This document shows, piece by piece, positions 52,058 through 61,577 of a stretch of DNA of 64,000 bases. Within the stretch, counting starts at the first letter, position 1. Each line of letters opens with the position of its first letter. This stretch comes from Pseudomonas sp. RIT-PI-q (GTDB lineage Bacteria; Pseudomonadota; Gammaproteobacteria; Pseudomonadales; Pseudomonadaceae), in the NCBI RefSeq assembly GCF_001297125.1, contig NZ_LHPC01000017.1, positions 124,001 to 188,000 of the forward strand, written 5' to 3'. The notes under the pieces were generated by a model. That model saw nothing but the letters and a program-made list of their open reading frames with translations, was not told where the DNA came from and did not search any database. The translations under genes were made by a program, and so were the position numbers.

Positions 52058-52686
52058 AAATCCTGCGCGTGATTTGCAGCCCACGAGGCTCATCCTCCGA
52101 GAGTTATCGGCTCTCGCAAACCATCATCAACCACTTGATCATCAGCCATCGCGGCAGCGATTTCATCATTGCCGAGCGCGGTGTTGGCGGACTTGCGCAT
52201 GTCGACGCCGACTATGCGGCGGCGGTCAGCAAGCGCCGGGACTCATCCAGCGCGGTCGTCACCACTGGCGCCTTGCTTCAGTCCGAGCGATTGATTCGAG
52301 AGCTTGAGAGCGCGGATTACGTGGTGATTGCCACCCCGATGCATAACATGACGATCCCTTCAGCGTTGAAAGCCTGGCTCGATCATGTGATTCAAGCAGA
52401 CCGAACGTTCCGGATTACCCCGCAAGGCAAAATCGCTTTGCTGCGCGATCGTCCGGTTTTCGTCGCGGTGTCCTCGGGTGGGACGTTCTCCACCGACAAC
52501 GCGTCGCAACCCGACTTCCTGAGGCCCTACTTGAAGGCGGCGCTGGCGACGATCGGATTGTTGAACGTGAAGTTCTTCTCGGTTGAAGGCACCGCGCAAA
52601 AACCAGACGCCTTGAGCGCCACGCGAGAAAGGACGGAACGAGAAACGGCGTTGTACTTTTCGAAGCCGTTGCAGGCGACCGTTTAA
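52054..52686 (+). CDS. FMN-dependent NADH-azoreductase-like flavoprotein
   Basis: A 210-residue flavodoxin-fold quinone/azo reductase. The phosphate loop SPRGSSSESYRLSQ near residues 9-22 and TPMHNMTIPSALKAWLDHV are AzoR signatures. It reduces quinones or azo compounds using NADH. The start overlaps the acetyltransferase stop, so the two are coupled. A LOG-family gene follows 38 bases later. Confidence 0.9.
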   Translation: MKILRVICSPRGSSSESYRLSQTIINHLIISHRGSDFIIAERGVGGLAHVDADYAAAVSKRRDSSSAVVTTGALLQSERLIRELESADYVVIATPMHNMTIPSALKAWLDHVIQADRTFRITPQGKIALLRDRPVFVAVSSGGTFSTDNASQPDFLRPYLKAALATIGLLNVKFFSVEGTAQKPDALSATRERTERETALYFSKPLQATV

Positions 52687-52724
52687 AACATTCAATCCTC
52701 AGCACAATCGACCGGGAAAATCCG

Positions 52725-53324
52725 ATGCCCACGCCCCTTCCACTGCGCAGTATTGCTGTGTTCTCCGGCTCCAACTATGGCTTCAACCCCGCGTATGTCG
52801 AAGGCGCCAAGGCGCTGGGCCGGGAAATTGCCAAGCGTGGCTTGCGGCTGGTCTACGGCGGCACCGACAAAGGCTTGATGGGCGTGATGGCCGATACCGT
52901 GCTCGCCGAGGGCGGTGAAGTCGTCGGCATCATTACCCGTCTGTTGTTCGACCTCGGGCATCTTCATCCGGGACTGACCCGGCATGAAGTGACGCAAGAC
53001 ATGCGCAGCCGAAAGACCCGCATGAGCGACTGCGCCGATGCGTTCATTGCCCTGCCTGGCGGCCTGGGAACCTTTGAAGAGTTGTTTGAAGTGGCGACAT
53101 TGACGCAACTGGGCGAACACCACAAAGCCGTCGCCTGCCTGAACATCGGTGAGTTCTTCAACCCGGTTCGCAGCCTGCTCAACCATGCGGTGACGGAAGG
53201 CTTCATGAAAACCGAGCACAGCGAGATGCTGATTTTCAACACCGACCCGTGTGCGCTGATCGATGCACTGGAACAGTGGCAGGCGCCGACCGTCACAAAA
53301 TGGATCGGCCCCGCGGGGGCGTGA
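52725..53324 (+). CDS. LOG-family (TIGR00730) phosphoribohydrolase
   Basis: A 199-residue Rossmann-fold protein of the LOG family, which releases adenine-type bases from nucleoside 5'-monophosphates and in plants activates cytokinins. The motif PGGLGTFEELFE and SRKTRMSDCADAFIALP are both complete. It is much shorter than PpnN at 23024 and a separate branch. It ends the MocR-adjacent unit, with a terminator just after. Confidence 0.92.
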   Translation: MPTPLPLRSIAVFSGSNYGFNPAYVEGAKALGREIAKRGLRLVYGGTDKGLMGVMADTVLAEGGEVVGIITRLLFDLGHLHPGLTRHEVTQDMRSRKTRMSDCADAFIALPGGLGTFEELFEVATLTQLGEHHKAVACLNIGEFFNPVRSLLNHAVTEGFMKTEHSEMLIFNTDPCALIDALEQWQAPTVTKWIGPAGA

Positions 53325-53331
53325 ACACGTT

Positions 53332-53385
53332 TTCGGGCCTTGGCGATGCTGCTCCCAAAAATTGTCGCCAGGGCCCTTTTTTATT
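53332..53385 (+). terminator. intrinsic terminator after the LOG gene
   Basis: GGGCCTTGGCGA pairs with TCGCCAGGGCCC (small mismatch) around a 24-base loop and is followed by six T. It ends the plus-strand unit and reaches into the 3' end of the convergent Lrp gene. Confidence 0.85.
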
Positions 53386-53854
53386 GCTGAGCTTCATCCA
53401 CCGGCACCTGCAACCCCACTTTGACGTTGCTCATCGACACCAGCGTCTTGAAGCGCTTGACGTTGTTGTTCTCGAAAAACAACTCACGCGTCAGCTCGGT
53501 GTACTGCTCCATGTTGCGCACCGCCAGCACCAACACAAAGTCCCACTCCCCGGCCACGTAGTAACACTGCTGCACCTGCGGGCAGTTGGCGAAGCTGCGC
53601 TTCATCGCATCAAGCAAATCCAGACGCTCACTCTCCACTTCCACCTGGGCGACGATGGTCAGCGGATAGCCAAGCTTTTCCTGATCCACCAGCGCCACCG
53701 TGCCTTTGATAAAACCCTCACGGGTGAGGCGTTTGAGGCGGCGATTGACCGCGGCAGAAGACAGATTGACCCGTTCGCCCAGCTCGCTTTGGGACAGGCC
53801 GGCATCTTGCTGGACGTGCGCGATCAGTTGCAGGTCGAAGGCATCGAGGCTCAT
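53381..53854 (-). CDS. Lrp/AsnC-family regulator
   Basis: A 157-residue Lrp-type regulator. The helix-turn-helix is in QDAGLSQSELGERVNLSSAAVNRRLKRL split over two helices and the C-terminal RAM domain binds an amino acid. It is divergent from the diaminopropionate ammonia-lyase-like gene with a 137-base gap, so it probably controls it with an amino acid as effector. Confidence 0.92.
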   Translation of the reverse strand: MSLDAFDLQLIAHVQQDAGLSQSELGERVNLSSAAVNRRLKRLTREGFIKGTVALVDQEKLGYPLTIVAQVEVESERLDLLDAMKRSFANCPQVQQCYYVAGEWDFVLVLAVRNMEQYTELTRELFFENNNVKRFKTLVSMSNVKVGLQVPVDEAQQ

Positions 53855-53991
53855 GTGAAGGGGCTCGCAATAAAATTGATCTGAACCGCGATATTAAGTA
53901 ATGAACGTACGGTTTGTGCACCTAATTCAATAAAAAAGCGGGGTTACGTGAGATAAAATTTCACTACGACACCCGAACCCTGGAACCGACG

Positions 53992-55224
53992 ATGCTGATT
54001 GCCAACCCCAACGCCAGCCGTACCGCCTATCCCGAAAACCTCAAGGCGATCCTGAACATTCAGGCAGCCGTTGAAAGCCGCGCCTGGCTGGCGCACTGGA
54101 ACGCGCTCAACCCGTCTGGCACACCGCTGTTCAACCTGCCTGACCTGGCCGCGAACCTGGGGGTCGCCGAACTATTGGTCAAAGATGAGTCGAGCCGTTC
54201 GGAATTGGGCAGTTTCAAAGCCCTGGGTGCACCGATCGCACTGGTGCGGCTAATCCTGCGGCGGTTCCCCGAACAACGCTTCGAACCTCAGGGCCTGCTG
54301 ACGGGGGAGTATCGCGATGCCCTCGCCGACTTCACGGTGATCAGCGCCACCGACGGCAACCATGGCCGTGCGCTCGCTGCGGCGGCGCACAGCATCGGTT
54401 GCCCCTGTGTGATCGTGCTGCATGCCAACGTCAGCCGCGAACGGGAACAGGCTATCGCCGCCTATGGCGCGCAGATTGTGCGGGTGCCCGGCAACTACGA
54501 CGAATCGGTGGAAGAAGCCGCCGCGCTGGCCATCAAGCATCACTGGCAGGTGGTGTCTGATACTTCCTACGAGGGCTACGAAGAGATTCCCCGGGACGTG
54601 ATGCAAGGCTACGGCACCCTTGCCGCGGAAATCATTGAGCAGCTGGATGGCCGGACCTTCACCCACGTGTTCCTGCAAGGTGGCGTCGGTGGCCTGGCGG
54701 CGGGCCTCGCCAGTTATTTCTGGGAGCTGTATGGGCCAGCACGGCCAGCAATGATCGTCGTCGAACCGCAGCAAGCCGATTGCCTGCTGCAAAGCGCCCT
54801 CAGCGGCCACGCGGCAAAAACCCAAGGTTCGGTGGACTCGGTGATGGCGGGACTGGCCTGCGGTGAAACCTCGCCACTGGCGTGGAAATTCCTGCACGGC
54901 AGCATCGATCACTTCATGACGATTGAGGATCAGGACGCGGTCAACGCCATGCGCGTATTGGCGGCGGGCAGTGAGCGGGACATTCCGCTGATTGCCGGTG
55001 AATCGGCGGTGGCCGGGCTCGCAGGATTGATCCAGTTGCTCAAGTCGCCACACCACGCCGCTGAAGTCGGTATCGATGAACACGCTCGGGTTTTGTTGAT
55101 CAGCACCGAAGGCGCCACCGCCCCTGCGGTGTACAGCGAACTGGTCGGTGAGAGCGCTCAATCCGTGCTGCAACGCCAGCAACGCTGGTCATTCCAGCAG
55201 CGAAACCAGACGCGGCTCAATTGA
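53992..55224 (+). CDS. diaminopropionate ammonia-lyase-like PLP enzyme
   Basis: A 410-residue fold type II PLP enzyme of the YgeX/DpaL type, which breaks 2,3-diaminopropionate to pyruvate and ammonia. The PLP lysine is Lys76 in LGSFKALGAP, TDGNHGRALA follows in the substrate loop, and LQGGVGGLAAGL is the phosphate-binding glycine loop. The length matches the family. An Lrp regulator is divergent. The 3' end overlaps that of the convergent phosphodiesterase by 36 bases. Confidence 0.9.
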   Translation: MLIANPNASRTAYPENLKAILNIQAAVESRAWLAHWNALNPSGTPLFNLPDLAANLGVAELLVKDESSRSELGSFKALGAPIALVRLILRRFPEQRFEPQGLLTGEYRDALADFTVISATDGNHGRALAAAAHSIGCPCVIVLHANVSREREQAIAAYGAQIVRVPGNYDESVEEAAALAIKHHWQVVSDTSYEGYEEIPRDVMQGYGTLAAEIIEQLDGRTFTHVFLQGGVGGLAAGLASYFWELYGPARPAMIVVEPQQADCLLQSALSGHAAKTQGSVDSVMAGLACGETSPLAWKFLHGSIDHFMTIEDQDAVNAMRVLAAGSERDIPLIAGESAVAGLAGLIQLLKSPHHAAEVGIDEHARVLLISTEGATAPAVYSELVGESAQSVLQRQQRWSFQQRNQTRLN

Positions 55225-55647
55225 GCTTTCAAGCACCTCAAGCAGCGCCAGCGTCACCGGTAGCTTGAAGCGCCGCCGCCCGGCGCTGCCGGGATTGAGG
55301 TAGAGCTGATCACCACGCCATTCAATGCGCGGCTTGTGCGAATGGCCGGTGATCACCAGTTTTATGTCGGCATCGAGCACTTCCGGGACATCGGCGATGT
55401 CATGCACCAGCAGAGTCTGCCATCCGTTGAGATCGAACCGTAGAAGGTCGGCGAGAGGTTCTGCCCAAGGGGCGCCGAGGTCGTTGTTCCCGCGTACTAC
55501 GTGCAGCGGGGCGATAGATTGCAGTTGATCGAGAATGTCGAGGCTGCCGATGTCTCCCGCATGAATGATCCGTTCACACCCCTGCAGAGCCGCACAGGCT
55601 TCGGCGCGAAGCAAACCATGGGTATCGGAAATCACGCCAATTTTCAT
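55189..55647 (-). CDS. YfcE-type metallophosphodiesterase
   Basis: A 152-residue calcineurin-like phosphodiesterase of the YfcE/MJ0936 family. Metal-binding motifs are DTHG (residues 8-11), GDIGS, GNND and GHSH in the usual order. It hydrolyses phosphodiesters in vitro; the real substrate is unknown. It overlaps the 3' end of the ammonia-lyase gene tail to tail. Confidence 0.92.
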   Translation of the reverse strand: MKIGVISDTHGLLRAEACAALQGCERIIHAGDIGSLDILDQLQSIAPLHVVRGNNDLGAPWAEPLADLLRFDLNGWQTLLVHDIADVPEVLDADIKLVITGHSHKPRIEWRGDQLYLNPGSAGRRRFKLPVTLALLEVLESSIEPRLVSLLE

Positions 55648-55919
55648 GCAAGGCTCCCGTTCAGGCTATTGATTCGCAACACAGTGTAATGTCCGAGCGG
55701 ACATTTCCAATACCTCCTTCAGCCATGCACTCAATACTGGTTTTATGGGTCGGGAAGCGACTCAACGGCGGTGGTTCCAGTGCGCTTTTGCATTTGAATG
55801 CGACAGATCCTGCTTCAGGGACTCCCACATCAGGCACTCGCAGTGTTAGTTTTGGAATGTTTTCTGATTAAACGATCAGATATTTCTCACAAACCGCCTG
55901 CAAAGGAATGCCCCCGACA

Positions 55920-57659
55920 ATGGTTTTTTCACTCAAGCACCTGGCTGCGAGCTCACTGATGCTCGCCAGTCTGTCGTCGTTCACCACCGCTGCACACGCC
56001 AACATCACCCCGCAACAGAGCGCGATTATCCTCAAGACGGTCAATGATGCATCGGTCACGGATTTCAGGCAGTTCCTGGGACGCCTGACCAAGAGCGACG
56101 TCGCCAAAACCGATGACCTCGGCCCGGCGATCAGTGCCTTCCTCGACAACAAGACGCTTTCCCCTGAGCAACAAAACGAAATCCATCGCCTGCTTGGCCT
56201 CTATGCACGGGTGAAATACGGCAGCGCGGCCACCGAAACCTTGCGTGAGCTGGTGGCCATCCCGACCATGCGCGTGGAGGGCGTTGCCCAGCACGAGAAT
56301 CCTGAATTCATCAAGATCGCCGACAAGATCAAGGGCCTTGCCGAGGCTTTCAACCTGAACTTTCGCAACATCGACAACCGTGTCTATGAAATCTCCCTCG
56401 AAGGCACTGGCGATGAAGTCGTGGGCATTCACGCCCATGCCGATGTGGTGCCTGTGACGCCGGAGAACTGGGTGCTGAAGGATGGCACCCGGCTCGATCC
56501 GTTCAAGGTCACGCTGGTCGGCGACCGCATGTATGGCCGGGGCACCGAGGATGACAAGAATGGCATCGTGGTAGCGCTCTACGCGATGAAGGTCATTAAA
56601 GAAGAGAAGCTGCCGCTGGCCAGAAACTTCAAGCTGCTGGTAGACACCACCGAGGAAACCACGGGCGACGCCATCCCCTACTACTTCGAACGCAACCCGA
56701 CCCCCAACTACAACCTGGCGCTGGATGGCGGCTACCCGGTGGTGATCGCCGAAAAAGGCTACGGCACGGTCATGGCCAGCTTTGCCAAGCGCAAGGCCGA
56801 AGGCAAAGGCGCGCAAATCACCTCGATGACCGGCGGTTTGGCCACTAACCAGATTCCGTCGACATCGGTCGCCACACTGGTGACAGACAAACCCGCCGAA
56901 CTGGCCGCCAGTCTGCAAAAGGCCGGTGCCGAGTACGCCAAGCGCAATGGCGGCAACTTCGAGATCACCGCCAAGGTCGCCGGCAAGGACGTCAAACTGA
57001 CGGTCACCGGCGTTTCCGCCCACTCCTCCGAACCCGAGTCCGGCGTCAACCCGGTGGCCAGGATGCTGGACTTCATCAATGGCCTCGGCGGCAAGGTCGC
57101 ACTCAAGCACAACCAGTTCACGGACGCGGCCCGCTACGCCGCCGACAACTGGGGCCTGGATTATCTGGGTGGCAAATTGGGCGTTGGGTTTTCCGATGAA
57201 TTCATGGGCCCGCTGACCACTTCCCTGACCTATGTCGGGGTGGATGACAAAGCCTTCAAACTCGCGGTCAACCTGCGCGTGCCGAAGGGCAAGTCCCCGG
57301 AAACGCTGAAAGCCGAAATCGCCGGCAAGCTGGAGGCCTGGAGCAAGAAGACTCACATTGCACCGGCCTTCGACTACTCGATCGCCGAACCGATGTACCG
57401 CAACCCCGAGGGAGAATGGGTCAAGGCCCTGCTCGCCGTGGCCAGCGAAAACCTCGGCATGCAGCACACATTCGGCACCTCCGCCGGCGCCACGTCGGTG
57501 CATGAGTTGCCCAACGGCGTGCAGTTCGGCCTGGCGATGCCGGACGTCAAATACACGGGTCACAACGACAACGAGTTCAAGACCACCGAACAGTTCCTGC
57601 TGGACTTGCAGATCGTCACCGAGATGATGGGGCGCATCGGGCAGTTGCCGAAACTCTGA
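55920..57659 (+). CDS. exported M20-family dipeptidase
   Basis: A 579-residue exported metallopeptidase. Residues 1-28 form a signal peptide (MVFSLKHLAASSLMLASLSS...AHA). Metal motifs are HAHADVVPV, GRGTEDDKNG and DTTEETTGD, matching the PepV-like M20 branch; a lid domain lies between about 300 and 400. The start at 55920 has AAGGA at fair distance; another ATG four codons upstream overlaps the ribosome site. It probably hydrolyses peptides in the periplasm. Confidence 0.88.
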   Translation: MVFSLKHLAASSLMLASLSSFTTAAHANITPQQSAIILKTVNDASVTDFRQFLGRLTKSDVAKTDDLGPAISAFLDNKTLSPEQQNEIHRLLGLYARVKYGSAATETLRELVAIPTMRVEGVAQHENPEFIKIADKIKGLAEAFNLNFRNIDNRVYEISLEGTGDEVVGIHAHADVVPVTPENWVLKDGTRLDPFKVTLVGDRMYGRGTEDDKNGIVVALYAMKVIKEEKLPLARNFKLLVDTTEETTGDAIPYYFERNPTPNYNLALDGGYPVVIAEKGYGTVMASFAKRKAEGKGAQITSMTGGLATNQIPSTSVATLVTDKPAELAASLQKAGAEYAKRNGGNFEITAKVAGKDVKLTVTGVSAHSSEPESGVNPVARMLDFINGLGGKVALKHNQFTDAARYAADNWGLDYLGGKLGVGFSDEFMGPLTTSLTYVGVDDKAFKLAVNLRVPKGKSPETLKAEIAGKLEAWSKKTHIAPAFDYSIAEPMYRNPEGEWVKALLAVASENLGMQHTFGTSAGATSVHELPNGVQFGLAMPDVKYTGHNDNEFKTTEQFLLDLQIVTEMMGRIGQLPKL

Positions 57660-57674
57660 CCCACCGTTCGGACC

Positions 57675-57704
57675 TGTGCTGAGGCGGCTTGCTGCCTCAG
57701 CACA
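57675..57704. terminator. perfect hairpin after the dipeptidase gene
   Basis: TGTGCTGAGGC pairs perfectly with GCCTCAGCACA around a short loop. A poly-T tail is absent, so it may be a rho-assisted 3' end rather than a classic terminator. The rest of the 300-base gap to 57961 shows no gene. Confidence 0.6.
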
Positions 57705-57961
57705 CATCTTCGTCTCCAGGCCTGGTGCCCTCACGGCAGAAACCGCCCCACTCGCAGGCGATGCTGAATGATCTGGCACACGCTTCCTGCACGCGGTGCA
57801 ACCTTGAGAAATCGGGGTGACATCTGACAGGTGTTGAAGTTGATCGCTGCTACCATTAATGGACGGCATCGAAGCTGAGGTCTGCGGCTGGCAAAGTCGG
57901 CTATCACCTCCCTGGCGTTGATCCATTCATTTCAAGCCTGCCTGCTCACAGGGAGGGTGCG

Positions 57962-59464
57962 ATGCGTATTCTTTTGTTTTACGCAATGTCGGCTGCACTG
58001 TTTTTGAGCGGATCCGGGTGCCTGGCGCAAACCGCGGATGCGACCGCCCCGGTGAACGCTGCCGAGACAGCGCCCGTCACGGCTGCGGCCAAGGATGCCG
58101 TGTTTACCCAGGAGCAGCTGGATCAAATGCTGGCTCCCATCGCGCTGTATCCCGACCCGCTGCTGGCTCAAGTATTGATGGCTACCACCTACCCCGGGGA
58201 AGTCGCCGAGGCAGTCACCTGGTCTAAAGCTCACCCGAACGCCAAGGGCGATGAGGCGGTCAAACAAGTGGCGAGCCAGCCCTGGGACCCGAGCGTGCAG
58301 GCACTGGTCGCCTTTCCGCAGGTCTTGGTCACGCTGGGGCAGGATCCCGTCTGGGTACAACGCCTGGGTGATGCCTTCCTGGCACAGCCCGACGATCTCA
58401 TGGACGGCGTGCAACGCTTGCGCCGCCAGGCACAAGCCGCAGGCAACCTGCAGAGCAACCAGTATCAGAACGTGACGATCCAGAACGTTGCGGCACCGGC
58501 ACCGGCACCGCCACCGGCACCCGCGCCCACTGCAGCGGCCCCTGCCCCTTCCCCCGCTCCTGCCAGCAGCGCCTCCACCATCATCATTCAGCCCGCCGAT
58601 CCGCAGGTGGTGTACGTCCCCAGTTATAACCCGACAACCACCTATGGCACCTGGCCCTATCCTGCCTCGCCTCCCGCGTACTACCCACCGCCGCCCGCCT
58701 ATTACCCCGGTTCGGCATTGCTGGCCGGACTGGCGTTCGGTACAGGTGTGGCGATCGTTGGCTCGTTATGGGGTAACTGTGACTGGGGCAATAACGACAT
58801 CGACATCGACGTCAATCGCTACAACAACATCAATCGCAACAACCAGATCACCAACAATCAGAACAAGTGGCAGCACAACGCCGTTCACCGCGATGGCGTT
58901 CCCTATCGAGACGGCAGGAGCCGCGAACAGTTCGGCCGACAATTGAACGGTGCCAATCAGCGTGAGGCCTATCGGGGCGACAATGCGCAACGCGCCCAGG
59001 CGCGTGAAAAAGCCCGTAGTTCAATGGACAAACACGGGATCGAACGACCTGCCACCAGCAACCGTCAAGCCCGCGATCAAGCGCGCAAAGCGCAGTCCGA
59101 TGCCTCGATCGGCAATCGGATGCAAGCCGGTGCGGACAGACCGAGGGCGTCTGACAGGGCTCAGGGTACGGCCAGAAACACTCGGGAGAGTCAGCAGCCC
59201 AGGAGAGAGACCGCTCAGGCGAACCCGCGCGGACAGGACCATTCGCAGGCGCGCCAGGCTGCACAAAATCGACCGTCCGCCAGTGCCGGCAGTGCCCGCA
59301 ACAACGCCTTCGCCGGTGCACGCTCACCGTCCCAGAGCAACGCACAAGCCATGCGAGGCCGGGCCAGCCAGATATCCGCCCAACGCCCCAGTGCCGCACG
59401 ATCAGCCGGGCATCAGATCAGTCGGCCGTCCATGCCGGCGCGTTCAAGGGGAGGCCGTCGGTGA
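57962..59464 (+). CDS. DUF3300 exported protein with low-complexity tail
   Basis: A 500-residue exported protein. A signal peptide (residues 1-22) is followed by the DUF3300 domain (about 45-160; LDQMLAPIALYPDPLLAQVL), a proline/alanine linker, a PPPPAYYPG segment with a hydrophobic stretch, an asparagine-rich part, and a C-terminal 180 residues rich in Arg, Gln, Ser and Ala ending SRGGRR. Such tails are probably disordered and may bind nucleic acid or polyanions, which is inference. It overlaps the DUF2950 gene by four bases. Confidence 0.9.
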   Translation: MRILLFYAMSAALFLSGSGCLAQTADATAPVNAAETAPVTAAAKDAVFTQEQLDQMLAPIALYPDPLLAQVLMATTYPGEVAEAVTWSKAHPNAKGDEAVKQVASQPWDPSVQALVAFPQVLVTLGQDPVWVQRLGDAFLAQPDDLMDGVQRLRRQAQAAGNLQSNQYQNVTIQNVAAPAPAPPPAPAPTAAAPAPSPAPASSASTIIIQPADPQVVYVPSYNPTTTYGTWPYPASPPAYYPPPPAYYPGSALLAGLAFGTGVAIVGSLWGNCDWGNNDIDIDVNRYNNINRNNQITNNQNKWQHNAVHRDGVPYRDGRSREQFGRQLNGANQREAYRGDNAQRAQAREKARSSMDKHGIERPATSNRQARDQARKAQSDASIGNRMQAGADRPRASDRAQGTARNTRESQQPRRETAQANPRGQDHSQARQAAQNRPSASAGSARNNAFAGARSPSQSNAQAMRGRASQISAQRPSAARSAGHQISRPSMPARSRGGRR

Positions 59465-60378
59465 AAAACTCTCTTCGAATCAAGGCACTCTTGGGCTTCC
59501 TGGCGATAACGGCCGGCGTGGCATGGTCGTGCATGGCCACGGCACAGGAGGAGTTTCCAACACCGGAAAAGGCCGCTGCGGCGTTCGTCGAGGCACTGGG
59601 TACGGAACACGCCGATCAGGCACGCCTGACAGAGCTGCTAGGCAAAGACTGGCGCACTTACATTCCGCGCGAAGGCGTGCAGCGCAGTGATGTCGATGCG
59701 TTTTTGAAGCAGTACCACGAACAGCACCAGATTGAAAAGCCCAACGCGCGCAAGGCGCTGCTGTCAGTCGGCAGCGACCACTGGACACTGCCGATACCCA
59801 TGACAAAAAGTGCGAACGGTTGGCGCTTCGACATCAAGGCCGGTAGCGTCGAAATCCGTGCCCGTCGCATCGGCCGCAACGAACTCGCCGCGGTGCAATC
59901 GGCGCTGACCTACCACGACGCCCAGATGGACTATGCGTCAGTGGATCGTAACGGCGACGGCGCACTCGAATATGCGCGGAAATTTTTCAGCACTCCCGGC
60001 AAACACGACGGCCTCTATTGGGCGCAGGACGATAGCGATCAGATCAGCCCGTTGGGGCCGCTGTTCGGTAAAGCCATCAACGACGAAGACTGGCATGGTT
60101 ACCACTTCCGCATCCTTGATGGCCAAGGTCCTTCGGCACCGGGCGGCGCCTACAGCTACCTCATCGGCGACAAGATGACCCGAGGCTTTGCACTGATCGC
60201 CTGGCCGTCAAAATACGACGACACCGGGGTGATGAGTTTCATGATCAGTCATGAAGGCCAGGTGTTCGAGAAAGACTTGGGACCCGATGGCGAAAAACTG
60301 GCGAAGTCGATGAAGCGCTTTGATCCGGATGCCAGTTGGCAGGAAGTGGCTGACGATCAAGCCCCGTCCAAACCCTGA
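59461..60378 (+). CDS. DUF2950 exported protein
   Basis: A 305-residue exported protein with a signal peptide ending near ATA at residue 27. The DUF2950 pattern includes EFPTPEKAAAAFVEALG, YHDAQMDYASVDRNGDGALEYA and GGAYSYLIGDKMTRGFALIAWP. It begins with GTG, overlapping the TGA of the DUF3300 gene, and GGGAGG lies upstream. DUF3300 and DUF2950 genes commonly pair, implying a joint envelope role. The function is unknown. Confidence 0.9.
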   Translation: MKNSLRIKALLGFLAITAGVAWSCMATAQEEFPTPEKAAAAFVEALGTEHADQARLTELLGKDWRTYIPREGVQRSDVDAFLKQYHEQHQIEKPNARKALLSVGSDHWTLPIPMTKSANGWRFDIKAGSVEIRARRIGRNELAAVQSALTYHDAQMDYASVDRNGDGALEYARKFFSTPGKHDGLYWAQDDSDQISPLGPLFGKAINDEDWHGYHFRILDGQGPSAPGGAYSYLIGDKMTRGFALIAWPSKYDDTGVMSFMISHEGQVFEKDLGPDGEKLAKSMKRFDPDASWQEVADDQAPSKP

Positions 60379-60411
60379 TGCACGCGACCCGGCCAGCCTC
60401 CGAACGGGGTG

Positions 60412-61080
60412 CTACTTGCGGCTTGTAACGTACGACTCACGCAGGTCGCTGGCCCAACCATCGAGCACTGCCTTGACGTTATCGGCGGTCATCACCTGCT
60501 TGTCGTTGTCCAGCGGCACGCCCGTGCCCTTACGGACCACTTCAGCGACGACAGCCCCGGTCGCACCATCCTGGAATGACACTTCGGTAGCGATTTCACT
60601 GTCCTGATCGCGGATGCCGGTGGCAGTGCTCACGCCGGCCGCGACCAACGTGACCGGCAGCCATTCATAAAACCGCAACCCCTGGGTACGGGTGGCGACC
60701 CGGGTAATGGCAGGCTTGACAATCAACGTGTTCGGACCGGGCCTGGAAACCACCGGCACCACTTTTGCCAGTTCGTGCCTGAGGGCCGCGTCGTAGTAAG
60801 CGGTCACGTTGGAGAGCGTACTTTGTGGAATCCTCTCGGTCGGTTCGGCTCTTGGGTAAAACTGACTCGGCTGCACATAGATTTGCGTATAACGGCCACT
60901 GTTCAATGCGGGGCTGACCCAGCTCAACACGGTCTGACCTGAGGGCGCCTGCCGCTCCTTCAGTAGGCTGTAGTCATGCAGAAACCCGGTATACATCTCG
61001 GGTTCGACTTTTTTGCTGCTGCATGCCGACAAGCTCAGGGTGGCTGCAAACAACAGCGACAGTGAGCGAAAGCTTCTCAT
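60412..61080 (-). CDS. DUF3313 lipoprotein
   Basis: A 222-residue lipoprotein. The signal ends in LSLSAC, so the protein is lipid-anchored at Cys20. YTGFLHDYSLLKE and YDAALRHELAKVVPVV, with a hydrophobic segment near LPVTLVAAGVSTATG, fit DUF3313. It is convergent with the DUF2950 gene. Function unknown; may be a component of envelope stress response. Confidence 0.87.
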   Translation of the reverse strand: MRSFRSLSLLFAATLSLSACSSKKVEPEMYTGFLHDYSLLKERQAPSGQTVLSWVSPALNSGRYTQIYVQPSQFYPRAEPTERIPQSTLSNVTAYYDAALRHELAKVVPVVSRPGPNTLIVKPAITRVATRTQGLRFYEWLPVTLVAAGVSTATGIRDQDSEIATEVSFQDGATGAVVAEVVRKGTGVPLDNDKQVMTADNVKAVLDGWASDLRESYVTSRK

Positions 61081-61118
61081 TAAAACGATTCCTTATTTTG
61101 CTCGATGGCCTGCGCTGT

Positions 61119-61430
61119 TCAGGCGGGGCCGTGGATTTTCGGAGTATTTTCCGAGCACTCGATGCGCAACTGGCCATGGGTCATGATCCAGTGGATGAAT
61201 TCGGCAGTCGCAATAGAGTGGATGTATTCCACCCAATCGGCGCAGTCCGGGCTGTAGCGCTCGAAGTAACGGCGGACAACGATCTGGCTCCGATCGCTGG
61301 CCAGCCCCAGGGACGTTTCCTGGAAAATGATCGGCGTATCGAGCCCTGGTGCTGCGGTGCGTTGGGTCAGGATCAGGGGACGTACAGTGTCGCGTCCCTC
61401 GACGGTATACCTGCTGCTCATAACCTTCAT
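61119..61430 (-). CDS. hypothetical protein
   Basis: A 103-residue soluble protein beginning MKVMSSRYTVEGRD and containing SQIVVRRYFERYSPDCADWV and FIHWIMTHGQLRIEC. An ATG three codons later is an alternative start. Composition is protein-like with no signal peptide. It lies 38 bases upstream of the DUF3313 lipoprotein on the same strand, so they may be co-transcribed. No family recognised. Confidence 0.65.
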   Translation of the reverse strand: MKVMSSRYTVEGRDTVRPLILTQRTAAPGLDTPIIFQETSLGLASDRSQIVVRRYFERYSPDCADWVEYIHSIATAEFIHWIMTHGQLRIECSENTPKIHGPA

Positions 61431-61577
61431 GGAAGCCCCGTTGAATGGAAGGCTCGCAGGGTGCCCGACGGTTTTTGCCCGAGGATGTCCGATTGATGTC
61501 TATCGGGAAGAAATGTTGCTCGATTGAAATAAATGACCCGGACCTCGAAATGGTTTTAGATGCCTTCTTTTTGGCCC

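Noticed and set aside
55689..55871. 60-codon plus-strand ORF beginning MSERTFPIPPS
   Set aside because: No convincing ribosome site and no recognisable pattern; may be chance.
55953..57926. 657-codon minus-strand frame opposite the dipeptidase
   Set aside because: Antisense shadow of a GC-rich gene; the plus-strand dipeptidase has signal peptide and metal motifs.
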